Shown here piece after piece: positions 36,239 through 47,275 of a stretch of 64,000 nucleotides of DNA. Under the pieces are notes generated by a model. It ran no database searches. It had not been told where the DNA came from and worked only from the letters and a program-made list of their open reading frames with translations. Position 1 is the stretch's first letter, and the number at the start of each line of letters is the position of its first letter. This stretch comes from Membranipora membranacea. Its lineage: Eukaryota > Bryozoa > Gymnolaemata > Cheilostomatida > Membraniporidae. The stretch spans positions 17,424,001 to 17,488,000 of the forward strand of contig OU612072.1 of the NCBI GenBank assembly GCA_914767715.1, written 5' to 3'. The translations under genes were made by a program, and so were the position numbers.

Positions 36239-37013
36239 GCATACATAGGAAGTTCACAAAAGCAAAATGTCCTGATATTTAATTATGTGAAACCAACAAT
36301 CCTCATCCATAAATACTGGCCAATTCACAATGTGAGATTGTATGAAACAGCAACTAACAGCCTGGTTTGTGCTCAGTATTCACACAGCAGTTTTTGTTAT
36401 TTACCAATAACCTAGCATTTAGTGTCAAACTCTGAAGTTGTATACCCATTTTTGGAAAAAGAATGACTCTCAAAGTGTACATGACCAAAATGACTCGCAG
36501 ATATAAACTGGCTTCTTGGCTTGACTCTCCCTTATATCATCAGTTCAAGGCTGAGGATGTTCAGAGTTGCTTTATAATTTTGTATCATGAACATCCCGCT
36601 CAGACAACCTCTGAGTGAGGCTAACGAAGGTATGGTCAGTCTAGACCAAGTTTGGTCCATTTGCCTGAATTCAATCGTCTGCCGCTGTCTGCATTATTTC
36701 AGCTGATGATGAATCTTTTTTCAGTGATATGTAATTTGCAGGCAGATCATATTATCAGGTGTGGTATGTTGTGTTCTTGTCATGGTATTTCTACATTATG
36801 TTGATATGACTGTAGATGTACATTACCTAGTGGTTATACATACGACCTTGACCCTGGGGTATCACAGAGAATTATAGATGATTTTAACTCTATGATGGTG
36901 GATGAAGCTCTAGATTATAATCAGATACCACATATCAAACCCAATAATCAGGTAAACCATGTAATTCCTCCCTTTAGAGGAATTGGCAACGAATTGAGTA
37001 GTTTGATATGTTG

Positions 37014-37765
37014 AGAGATACTAATTCAAAATGTCAGTGGCCCACAGCTGGTTTTGGAGTCTGGGGATGGGAGGATATTTGAACGTAATATTTCTCGTGT
37101 AAGACGATATTTGCTGCCTAGTTCTTTTGATTTTAGAGGTGGTGCAGGCAGTGACGACTTCAGTACACCGAGCTATAGTGAAAATATTGACCAATCAGTT
37201 ACAGCTGAGGTACCATTAACTGGACCGCCCGGAGAGTATAATCAATCGTCTGAAGGTATATATCGACTTACAATGAGACGAGACTTCCATCTACGGATCT
37301 GCCCTTCCTTCACCTGCTACCCAAACCAACTCACAGCGGCGAATTGACAGTACTAACGGTAGCCAAGCTGAGCAAGCATCTCCAACAGCACCTAACACAC
37401 GACCTGTCAGGCAGCGATTCCAGCCAAAGCGGCTTGATGATTATCACCTCTACTAACAATATAGATGTTGGCGATTGAGGTATACAGAAACTGGCACGGA
37501 CAATGGACTACGATTTTGATTACGAACTGAACATGAGGTGTAGTGTACAGGCAGAACAGGGAGTTGTCTTCCACTACATTACAAGGAGTTGTCTGCAACT
37601 GCAGAAACTCCCAACAACCAATCAGGTTGCATGTTACCACGACCTTCTTTTATTTCCTTCTTTTATGTTCATGCATTGATCTGACAAGTTGTAGTTTTGT
37701 GGTTTTTCAATCGATCAAATAAACACGTTATTATTTACCATCACAAGCTGACAATTTTACACTAT
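37014..37765 (+). mobile_element. Gypsy-type LTR retrotransposon 3' fragment (integrase C-terminal tail)
   Basis: A 98-codon open stretch (about 37050-37347) contains GDGRIFERN, like the GxVxRRN element late in Ty3/Gypsy integrases. After a frame change the segment ends at about 37455 with KRLDDYHLY and a stop, a common Gypsy polyprotein ending. The rest up to about 37765 is non-coding and could be LTR. WDPCP intron 20 (about 34.05 kb) lacks this block, so it inserted into copy A after the duplication. It is broken and not functional. Confidence 0.65.
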
Positions 37766-38299
37766 TGGGAATCTAGGTTTGAGCTGCGTCAGGGTGTACT
37801 CCTACAAGACATCAGATTAAATTACATAGATATTTTTCAATGCTTGCATCATTGGAACATTTAATCCTCCTCAGGTAACAATGTACTCAGTCCGCTCTCT
37901 GGCCTCTAACCTGTATTTAAAGTCACAAATTGTTTTCCTTAAATTAATCATGTTGATTATTTATTTTATAGGATGGAGAGAAAACCGGATAAGGTGATAC
38001 ATCTTGGGCTCGTGTAATGACCTGGATTATCTGGTGTTACATTCTATAACATGAGGAGAACATATCTGTGTAACACTCGCCTATTATAACTAAGTTTTAT
38101 CGCTCATGTCGTCACAACCGTCCCAAACCACATCTTTCCTTTTTGGATGTATATTTTGATTGTTTTTAACAATGGATCACATTTTTACCATTTATACGCT
38201 AGAGATGGTCGACTACATTGTATCGTATATCAAGTATTTTTATATATGTTATAATGATGTAACAAAATTTCTGCAGACGGAATCACAGATTTTTGATAT

Positions 38300-39060
38300 T
38301 GGCTGACAGACAGTTTGGCCTCCTTGGACAGTGTGCACTTTAAAAAAAGCTCGGACAAATAAAAGTTGAGGCCGAATAAGTCTGGGGCCTTATTGACTTA
38401 TTGGCAAATAGGATTGTGGGCATAATGACTGACAGACATTAAGGCCTAAAGACAGTTTGCCTTTTCAGACAGTGTGCACCTGGACCAACTCCGCCCAATA
38501 ATTTTTGTGGCCGAAGCAGTCTGGGGCCTGAATGACTTGAGGGCAAAAAGGATTGTGGGCATAATGACCAACAGACATTAAGGCCCAAAGACAGTTTGCC
38601 TTTTCAGACAGTGTGCACTTGGACCAACTCCGCCCATTAATTTTTGCGGCCGAAGCAGTCTGGGGCCTGAATGACTTGAGGGCAAAAAGGATTGTGGGCA
38701 TAATGACCAACAGACATTAAGGCCCAAAGACAGTTTGCCTTTTTAGACAGTGTGCACCTGGACAAACTCCGCCCAATAATTATCGTGGCCGAAGCAGTCT
38801 GAGGCCTGAATGACTTGAGGGCAAAGAGGATTGTAGGCATGATGACCAACAGACATTAAGGCCCAAAGACAGTTTGCCATTTCAGACAATATGCACATGG
38901 ACAAACTCAGCCCGATAATAATTGTGGCCAAAATAGTCTGGGGCCTGAGTGACTTGAAGGCAAAGAGGTTTGTGGGCATATTGACTGACATATATTAAGG
39001 CCCAAAGAGAGTGTGCACCTGGACAAACTCAGCCTGATAATAATTGTGGCCTAATTATGG
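38300..39060. repeat. 139-bp tandem satellite, about 5 units
   Basis: The word ACAGACATT recurs at 38432, 38571, 38710 and 38849 and, diverged, at 38988: exactly 139 bp apart each time. Units share AGACAGTGTGCACCTGGACC and GGCCTGAATGACTTGAGGGC. Open frames across it are products of the repeat, not genes. Confidence 0.93.
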
Positions 39061-39174
39061 CTAACTGTCAGTCAATATGCCCACAAGTCATTCAGGCCCG
39101 TGACATTTCCGAACTCCTCAATCATTAGGACTCTACTGGACTATGACACTCTGAACACAGTCCAGTAAAGTATT

Positions 39175-39490
39175 AACGGGTCAAAATGGAGTTTGGTCCT
39201 AAAGATTGTTTGGTCATAACCAAGCTTGGTCTTAATGGTTGATGGGTCAAGAAATAGTTTGGTCTTGATGATTGATGTGTCAAAATAAAGTTTGGTCCTA
39301 ATGGCTGATAAGTCAAAAAATAGTTTGGTCTTAATGATTGATGTGTCAGAATAAAGTTTGGTCCTAATGGTTGATGAGTCAAAACCACGTTTAGTCTTAA
39401 TGATTGATGTGATTAATGATTGGCCCTAATTGTTGGCGAGTCAAAATAATGGTTGGTCCTAATGATTGAAAGTCAAAACCAAGTTTGGTC
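39175..39490. repeat. About 33-bp minisatellite with 66-bp higher-order unit
   Basis: Repeats of AGTTTGGTCCTAATGGTTGA alternating with TAGTTTGGTCTTAATGATTG, each followed by TGxGTCAAAA. It lies directly beside the 139-bp satellite. Confidence 0.85.
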
Positions 39491-39928
39491 CTTATAATTC
39501 AAAAATCAGAGCGGCCTAAATGGTTTATGGATCAGATAGGCCTGAATGTTTGCTTAGTAAAAATCAAGTTTGGTCAGATCAGATTGCGTCAAAATTAAGC
39601 CGGGCCTTATCAGATTGGTTGCAAATTGCCTTGAAGGGCAAAACGCCCTTGGGCCTCATTTTCAGCCAGTCAATATGCTCAACAGTCAATATGATCCCAG
39701 GTTACTTTGGCCACAATTATTGTTGGGCCAAAATCAGTTGGGCAAACTGTTTTACGACTCATTTTGTCCAGCAGTAGAAAAACAAATATGGCTCATGAAA
39801 ACCGATAATATTTATGTGGAAAACAACTATGTGGGGCCGATATACTGTTAGCCTTACGGTCTTTGCCACCATAGAAAGCATGCAGCTGCCACCCTGACCC
39901 ATGTATGCGCTTTAATTACTCCTTGTAG

Positions 39929-40190
39929 GAGTAGGAGTTGGCTCAGTTGGCTCAGCCGGAGTTCAACACGCAGGTGTTGAAAGTCGTGGGTTCGAATCCC
40001 ACTGCAGTCCATCTTCTACTGGGGATTGGTTGGTCCCCCAGGTGTGCTCCGACCTGCCTGCAAACAGAGAGCAAATTGGCGCAGATATTGCGGCCTCGCC
40101 AATAAGGCAATAATATTTCGCCGCCCATGCCTCGGGATGGGCGAGTGATAAGACATCGGATTTTAATCAACCTTTTTTAATCAACCTTGT
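39929..40190 (+). mobile_element. tRNA-derived SINE (copy 2)
   Basis: The head has GGCTCAGTTGGCTCAG in the A-box position and GTGGGTTCGAATCCCAC as B box. The body matches the copy at 29750-30015 (CCCAGGTGTGCTCCGACCTG). The tail repeats TTTTAATCAACCTT. This copy is more diverged in the head. Confidence 0.8.
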
Positions 40191-41990
40191 TATAATGATT
40201 ACGTTCAAAAAATAATGATTCAGTGGGTAGAGCTGAGAACATTCACTAACCAAATGTTCATGATGGCATGAATGAAGATGAAAATGAAAGTCTGTAAACA
40301 TAAACAAATGTGAAATAATAAAAATGAATCGCTGGCACTTACAGGTTGATGTAGAGATATTACGTCTACATTCACGCAGGACATGGTGTTGCTGATTTGT
40401 CTTGTATGGTGAACCCTGCTTGGGGGACCTTAAAAAGAAGCGCAATCATAGGTATCACCTCACATATTCTTGGTTTGCTGCCTAGACAGAACAGATGATA
40501 ATTTGAAATTATCCCAGCCCAGAAGTATGCAGTCATATTCCAACTTGTAACTCACATTTTTCAACTGGTTACCATGCAAAGGGCAAGGGCATTTAGGCAT
40601 TCTCATTTAATGATATCACAGAATCTTCATTGATATCTTTTCAAGAAATGCCCATGGGATATAGAACGTTTTCAGTCAGCACATAATCCAGATACATGGC
40701 AAATTGTCTTTATATATCAGATAAGAATGGTCCTATTATTTAGGTAGCGAGATTATCACTATAATCATTCGTTCAGATTAAAGATTCACCCTAGGCCAGT
40801 CGATTATTTGCAGGAAGATTTCGCCATATCACAAAGGATTGAAATAGAGTAATTTATGTCTTGCTTACCTTTATTCAACCTCACTACTTAAAATCAACTC
40901 CACTTGAGCTAGCCAAAGTACTAGCTATCATATTGAGTCACCGCCACACAAGCCAAACTAAAATAATAATAAAAACTTTTCAGGGGCGTTTAATCGTCAG
41001 AGACAGTAGAGAGATATTCCATGGCTCTGTTGTCACTTAGTGTTGCATCAAAAACCTCCGTTTAAGTACACATAGATTTTTATTCTGCAAACAATGTTAT
41101 ACGACTGTTATTAATTATTCTTCTGGTAGCATATCTAGCAATCAATTCCATTAAACTTATCACTTACCTTAAACTCTAACTTAAGTTTCTTGCTTAGTTC
41201 TAACACTGCGAGTTCATCTATAAATCATCTGTGTGTTTATCCTTTTGACATTCCCTTATTGAAGGATATGTATGTTTGGAGTCTTTAGCATAACCCCATG
41301 ACTATCGCCCTCTTACTTCTTCAATCGGGCTCCTGCCAGGTAACAGAACTTCTCTCATATTCTTGGCTAGTTATATTGGAACTCCTGCCATCTGAGAGGA
41401 TGATTTCAGGTGTAGGCCTACTCAGGCTGAAGCTTAAATATTGGCTAACACCGATAGGTACCTACATTCTGATTGGATGAATAAAACTATAGAGAATGTA
41501 AAAGGCTACTCAAATTATCTTTTCTGGAGTAGAGTGTCAACGTTATTATGAGATTATATGAGAAGATTAGCGTGATAATAATTTTAATTGTTCTGGTTCT
41601 TCACCAGCTGGGGAGCAGTTGGAGACAGATACGCTGATGTCACTTGTTCTAAACTGCCTAAATGCAGAACAGCAGAATATGAAGCAGTGCGCTTAGTTCA
41701 CTGGTTCAACCCAAAATGCTAATTAAAGCAGATAATAATAATAATATGACATTTAAAGTGGAGAGCTATCATTCGGAAAGGCCTCTTCAAGTTGCATAGC
41801 ATCATTTCATGAAAACGCGAGCTGTGTAGGTTATGAATGGCCCTGAATGACCATGCTAACAAGCTTGCAGGAAAAAGTTTCCATAATCCAAATTTCCTGC
41901 GTTGCGAGTCACAAAATGCCAATCATTTCGAAGATTTAGTTGTAGGCTCTCTGCATTTGACAACAATGCCATTTCATATGATGTTATACT
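40191..41990. other. No gene recognised
   Basis: AT-rich sequence between the SINE and copy B of the WDPCP duplication. Only short, unconvincing open frames occur. Confidence 0.35.
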
Positions 41991-42058
41991 GCTCCATAAC
42001 CGAACAAAGTGCTGAACATATTATGAAAAAATCTGAAGGTATCTAACTTGTGAGAAAT

Positions 42059-42153
42059 GGAGATTTTACTGTGATTTTTAGGAAGATCGGGTCAGTCGGG
42101 TAAATATTTTCCCGACTGACCCGATCCTCCTAAAAATCACAGTAAAAATCTCC
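42059..42153. mobile_element. 95-bp near-perfect hairpin
   Basis: Arms GGAGATTTTACTGTGATTTT and AAAATCACAGTAAAAATCTCC continue inward through GATCGGGTCAGTCGGG and CCCGACTGACCCGATC around a loop of about 10 bases. Near-identity of the arms suggests a recent foldback MITE or a structured RNA. Confidence 0.75.
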
Positions 42154-42646
42154 TTTTTTTTCGCCCATGATGTACTGATTGTAATAATTTATTAACTTGT
42201 GAAATCTTGACAGCTTGTCATACTCAACTACAATACTAAATATGATTTTTTTACGTTGAACATTAAAGTATTGTCAGGTAAGGTTTGTTTTCCCAACATT
42301 CAATCTCCGGTTGCTGTCTCATTATTGTATGTTTGTAGTAGATGTTTTAAATCATATTTGGATAGATTTATGTTTAAGAATTGATCCATTTTCCATTTTT
42401 GATCAGAAAATAAACTTTAGCTTCTGCTGACAAAAGCTTACAATGATTATCTGTGCATATTCTGAATATCTGGCATCAACCTTTAATGGAAACTTACATA
42501 ACTCTTCAGATCATCTCATCTGTTTATCTTCCTGCATATGTGTGTATTCATTTGTCCCTCCAACGTCTCCCTGTCTAAGATTTCTCTACTACGCTTACGG
42601 ATTGCTTGAGGTCTCACCATCCCCAATATAATACGTCCTTTTAGAT

Positions 42647-43493
42647 CATGGGTGGGCAACCTTCTCTTGAAAAAGGCCACATTTTACGCAGTCTCAACTC
42701 AAAAGGCCACAACATATCTTTCAGGGATAAAGTTAGAACTGGACTTACAATTTTGGCACTTCCTATTTTGTTAATACTCAAACAGATTGTGTAAAGACTA
42801 CAGTATGTTGCAAGAACCATCAACTAATCATCTGGAGTTTTGTGATGTCATTTTACATCATGATTTGATTTGATTTTGTACTGTGTTTTATCTGTAAGAC
42901 AAAGGGCAGCGTGAGTGTGGGAGGGGTGCTGTAGCTTGTGATGGAGAAGAAAGGATTTTCACGCAGTGAAAAAGAATTTTGGAAATATTTTGCGCTCTGT
43001 CATCATTTTCATCTTACAGCGCCCTCCCTCCTGCAAGGGGGGAATTTTTTTGAAAGGCAATATGATAATTTTCAGTCATAATGCAGGAGCACTTGTAACA
43101 AAGAGACTTTTTAGTACAATCTGCCTTTTGTTTAAAATGACGGTTCTTGCAAAAAAAAACTCATTACTATTATGTTAGAGAAATTTGTTATTTTAACATC
43201 CAAAGGTCACTGTTTTGTGTTATTTCGAAAAAATAAACACCTTGAGAAAGTTGTTGACACCAGTGCAACAGTTATGATGATTTTGTGTAGATTGGCCCAG
43301 GAAGCTTTGCTACATGCATAATGCCGAAAAGACAATATTTTGAAATATCTTGTACTTACAGAGCGCTATACATACTTGGTTCTCCACATAACGAAGAGGA
43401 ACCAAAATTGATAATATGTAATAACTTTTTTAGGCATAAGGCCACTACCCATTAGGCCGCACTGGCAAAAAGGCCGCAGGTTGCCCACAGCTG
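42647..43493. mobile_element. 847-bp hAT-like non-autonomous element
   Basis: The ends are CATGGGTGGGCAACCT and, in reverse complement, CAGCTGTGGGCAACCT. They are flanked by a perfect 8-bp duplication, TTTTAGAT (42639-42646 and 43494-43501). The GTGGGCAACC terminal motif and 8-bp duplication fit the hAT superfamily. No long transposase frame remains inside. Confidence 0.85.
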
Positions 43494-44112
43494 TTTTAGA
43501 TCATATTGTAAGCCCTGCTACCTAATCTTACAGATTGTGTGTAGCTGGTCTGAATAAAAGATCATACTGTGATGATGTTAGCAATGAGTTTCTATGCCCT
43601 TTATGTCCATTTTTTATTACTGGACAGTTGTTGGTTTTGTTTTTATCTTGTGTGTATATTTGATGTTTTGTTTTAGATATTATTATCTAATGATACCGTA
43701 TACTAGATAAGTATAGATCAGTTACATGCAGATATTTCTAAGATTACTAAAGATACAAGTCTAGTGGGTAAAATCAGCCTCTCAACACTATATCTGATGG
43801 TTAGTTATGTTATATTATCCATGTATATTACCCTACAGACATGGAGATTATTTTAATGGAAACTGGAAATTCACTACAATCCAATAATAAGTTCACAAAA
43901 CCAAAATGCCCTGATATTTAATTCTGTAAAATCAACAATCCTCGGTCAACTCTCTGAATGAAATTAAGAAGTCTTGAGTTTAGCAATATTGAAGTCCCAG
44001 TTTCGTGACTATTGGCAAGGCATGATGAGAGATTGTATGAAACGCAACTAACAGGCTGGTTTGCGCTCAGTATTCACACATTTTTAATTGACCAATAACC
44101 TAGCGTTTAGTC

Positions 44113-44819
44113 TTTGATTGATTGATTGATTGATTTGTATTCTATCACTAACTGTAAAAGTTGCGAGAAAAAGGTTGTTGGTACACATACTCTGCTAAAA
44201 AAATTATGAAGTTGCCTTGCATGCAAAAATAGTATTATTAAAAAGTAGTTAAAACATTGTAGTATTTAATATAAATGCATGTGTGTCTCAAAAAGCAGTC
44301 TTTGCCCCAGGCAGTGCAGTATTTAGGGTGTCTAAGCCGACCTGAGGGGCATCGCTCGAGGTAGTTCTGGATAAACTGTTCGTCAACAGTGAATATCTGC
44401 ATTACACGATTTTTTAAATGAGTGTTAACTTGAGTGTCGAGACCATAATTGAGTTGTAATCCGAGTGAGGAAGCATCTTTAAATATTTTGCGCATGTCCT
44501 TCTTATCTCGTTGATAAATGGTATGATAGAGGACTGGTAGACAATACATTATAAGTGAAACAATAAAACTTTTAGAGCGCATGCATACTAGTGGCTTGGT
44601 ACTCAAATACAGAAAGTTTTTAATTCTTTGTTTCGCCTTACGAACAACATTTTGGATGTGGGCTTCAAATCTAAGCTTCTGGTCAATCTCAACACCACGA
44701 TATTTAGTAGTCTCACAGAAAGAAATAACTGATCCATTAAGTAAGAGGCTAGGGCTGACAGGACTTTCACGTTTAGTTGAATATAACATTTCTTTAGTTT
44801 TGCCTGCGTTTAAAAGGAA
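44113..44819 (-). mobile_element. 5'-truncated LINE: RT C-terminal ORF plus (AATC)n tail
   Basis: A 183-codon frame on the minus strand (44789-44238) has the pattern that follows the catalytic palm of jockey/CR1/L2-type reverse transcriptases: LLLNGS, then KYRGVEIDQKLRFEAHI, then VVRKAKQRI. After about 100 bp of 3' UTR the element ends GTGATAGAATACAAATCAAT followed by more AATC units. The 5' end is truncated. Paralogous intron 6 sequences at 24.75 kb and 36.42 kb lack the insertion. Confidence 0.82.
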
Positions 44820-45540
44820 GTTGTGTACCCATTTTTGGAAAGAAAATAACTCTCAAAGTGTGACATGACCCTACCGTTAGAAAGTGGTTGATTTGCTTGA
44901 TTAGTAAAGGCTGATGATGTTCAAAATTGCTTTATAATGTTGTATATATATAATACATAAATATTATATACACATCGGATAACATCGTTGATGCACACTT
45001 GACCAAGAGACTTAATGTCTAACATCTGTATAAATTTATAGCTGTGATTGAGAACTCTGCGCTCTGCTCATCAGATAAATCGAAACTAGAAGAAGTTATC
45101 TTTACTAAACTCTCTCTGAAGCAGAACGCTCACAAAAACTCTCACTTCTAGAACCAAAGGTAGATTGTCTGCGTAGCTGGTATCTTAATCTACACATTAT
45201 AATAATAATATATAGAAATGAGAATAATGGGGGAGAATGAGAGGTGGCACATTTTTGAAGATCTTTTTCACCAACTGCATTGAGGAAAGTTGTTAAATTT
45301 TGTCTGTCTGATAATTATGGACTATGGTCATGATCAGAAATGCAATGTAAATTGAATGCTAAAATAATATTTTCTCAAATTAGTATGGTGACAGCATGTT
45401 ATTTTTCACTTCCATTTACGAAATTGTTTAGATAGAGTTTGACAGTTATTTCTGGTAGAGGTTTTCATGTTGATCGCAATGGTTATAATGTACCTTACAG
45501 TATGTTGCACACTAAGCAGCGATTTTTCAAAATATGAACC

Positions 45541-45650
45541 CGGCTGGAAACGGCTGGAAACGGCTGGAACCGGCTGGAACCGGCTGGAACCGGCTGGAAC
45601 CGGCTGGAACCGGCTGGAACCGGCTGAAACCGGCTGGAACCAGCTGGAAC
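45541..45650. repeat. 10-bp minisatellite, 11 units of CGGCTGGAAC
   Basis: Eleven consecutive 10-bp units, most of them identical. Apparent protein frames on both strands (repeating WNRLEPAG or SSRFQPVPAG) come from the repeat. Confidence 0.95.
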
Positions 45651-47275
45651 CGTCTTCCACTCCCAACTGCTAGCAATTAGTAACTACAAGCTGGTCAAAA
45701 CATTACCTGCGCCCAGTCTGGAAACTGGGGTCTTGTGATCAGCATTCCGGGAACTTAACCACTACACCACCAAGGTTACATGGCAAAGATGGAAATTAGT
45801 GATGTACATGTATTTGTTGTGATTATTAAACTTCTCACAACACTACATAAAGCTTACTTCAGACTACAAAAAAAACTAGACAGAAGTTGATGAAACTTGG
45901 TCTGAACATAGTTCCTAATATCCAGTGAGAAATTTCAAACTGAATCAAACTTAACATGTACTATTAGCCAATTGCAATAGTGATTAGTGAACGAATATCC
46001 GTCCGCTCTCTTAAATTGTGATATCTGAAGAACAACTCATCAAACAAGCATGTAAGGTTTCTGGGTATGCCGAATTATATGGCGATATCCAATTTGGTTT
46101 CAAATGATCCAATATGGGCGCCTAGAACAGCTTTTTTAATGCGATATAGTAGTTAAAACTCAGGGGATGGGGTTTATCATGTAATAAGTTTGAATCTTAT
46201 GATGCATGATCAATATTGATATCACATGCCCTCAAGATATGGCTGCCATAAACCGTAATCGGCTGTCAGTTAAGTTATCATCAGGTAATAACCCAGGCAA
46301 CTGGGATTATACTGGGAAGGGGCATAATATTCACCTGTTATTTGACCTTATATATTTAACTGCAAATAATCCTAATTCTAGTGTGACCGCTTGTAGTTGG
46401 ATTTGGTATTGAATAATCTCCATCTGGTTTGGTGCTGTGATTTTGTAGTCATGACTGGACCTGAGAATGACGCTTTGCTTGAGGCTGGTCTAACAGTGGC
46501 AGTTATCATTTACATACTTGAGTTGCCAAACTCTGATTTGTATATTTTAGTATCAATGATTATGATATATGGTAGAAATATCTACACAGACAGCTCTATC
46601 CAGTAATGGGAAGGAGGCGTGGTCTAACAATGACAGTTATAAGCTATGCAGCTATTCTGCATGTGTGGTCTATAAGTAGTTGACCATCCTCCTAATGTTG
46701 ACGGGTGTTGTTTGTTGCAAAGTCTTCATGTGTGGTCCAACATTGACAGTCATAATGTATGCAGCAATTCTGCATGGGTGTCATGAATGCCGGATATGAT
46801 TACAATAATAAAGGAGTTTGTATCTGTGCGCACTACACTTTGGAGTTGTCTGCACCTTCCTGTACTCCCTTGTAATTAGAATGTAGTTTTATTGATGACT
46901 CCTAGATAATATGAACCCATATCCATCAGTCTCTGGTTTTATTGTGTGAGTGACAAGTAACCCGTTAACCACTTAGATCGTACTGCCAAGATAAACTTGA
47001 CACAGGCAATGTCTTACAGTTTGGTTTATTGTTCAAAGTATAATTGTATCATGATTGAGCAAAGAGGTTGGCACGCGTGGAGGAAGTAAGAATGAAACAG
47101 GACAGAATTAAACATATAAATATGAAGGTAAATCACTCATGATGCATAAAAGACTGCTAAAATCGCTGAAGACCTTTCTTATTGAGACAAAACAATAAAT
47201 AATGTGGGTTGTCATACAGATGACATCCCCATTGACTTACCATAAAAAAAAACACCTTTGCCAGAAATTGAATTG

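Larger units (their letters stand above)
35000..38300 (+). pseudogene. WDPCP partial duplication, copy A (rearranged pseudogene)
   Basis: Collinear blocks match intron 5 and the end of exon 5 (about 35.1 kb), a deleted exon 6 (about 35.7 kb), intron 6 (36.25-36.57 kb), the last 40 bases of exon 14 (about 36.60 kb), intron 19 with exon 20 (36.69-36.95 kb), and exon 21 with 3' UTR (37.97-38.30 kb). Exon 20 keeps its open frame and both splice sites. Exon 21 has lost two bases after its acceptor, so reading on gives DGEKTG and a stop. The order skips exons 7-13 and 15-19. Two insertions interrupt it: a hAT-type MITE (35814-36238) and a Gypsy fragment (about 37014-37765). Confidence 0.85.
42180..46880 (+). 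pseudogene. WDPCP partial duplication, copy B (rearranged pseudogene)
   Basis: Blocks match intron 19 (42180-42600), then the end of intron 5 with exon 6 (43500-43800), intron 6, exon 7 (about 45042-45160), intron 7 (45160-46790), and finally the post-WDPCP segment also seen at about 34998-35060. Exon order is therefore permuted relative to the gene. The exon 6 copy has TGG changed to TAG and a 2-base insertion. The exon 7 copy has lost six bases in frame and one A in a later run, which shifts the frame. It is interrupted by a hAT-like element (42647-43493), a LINE fragment (44113-44819) and a minisatellite. Confidence 0.85.

Noticed and set aside
37054-37347. Independent cellular gene
   Set aside because: The frame has Gypsy integrase tail motifs, changes frame before the typical ending, and is absent from the paralogous intron; it is a retrotransposon fragment.
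38300-39060. CRISPR-like array or repeat-protein gene
   Set aside because: Units are contiguous 139-bp copies without unique spacers, and the open frames are just the repeat read through. The genome is eukaryotic.
45406-45673. Proline- or glycine-repeat protein on either strand
   Set aside because: Both frames come from the 10-bp CGGCTGGAAC minisatellite and have no splice or start context.
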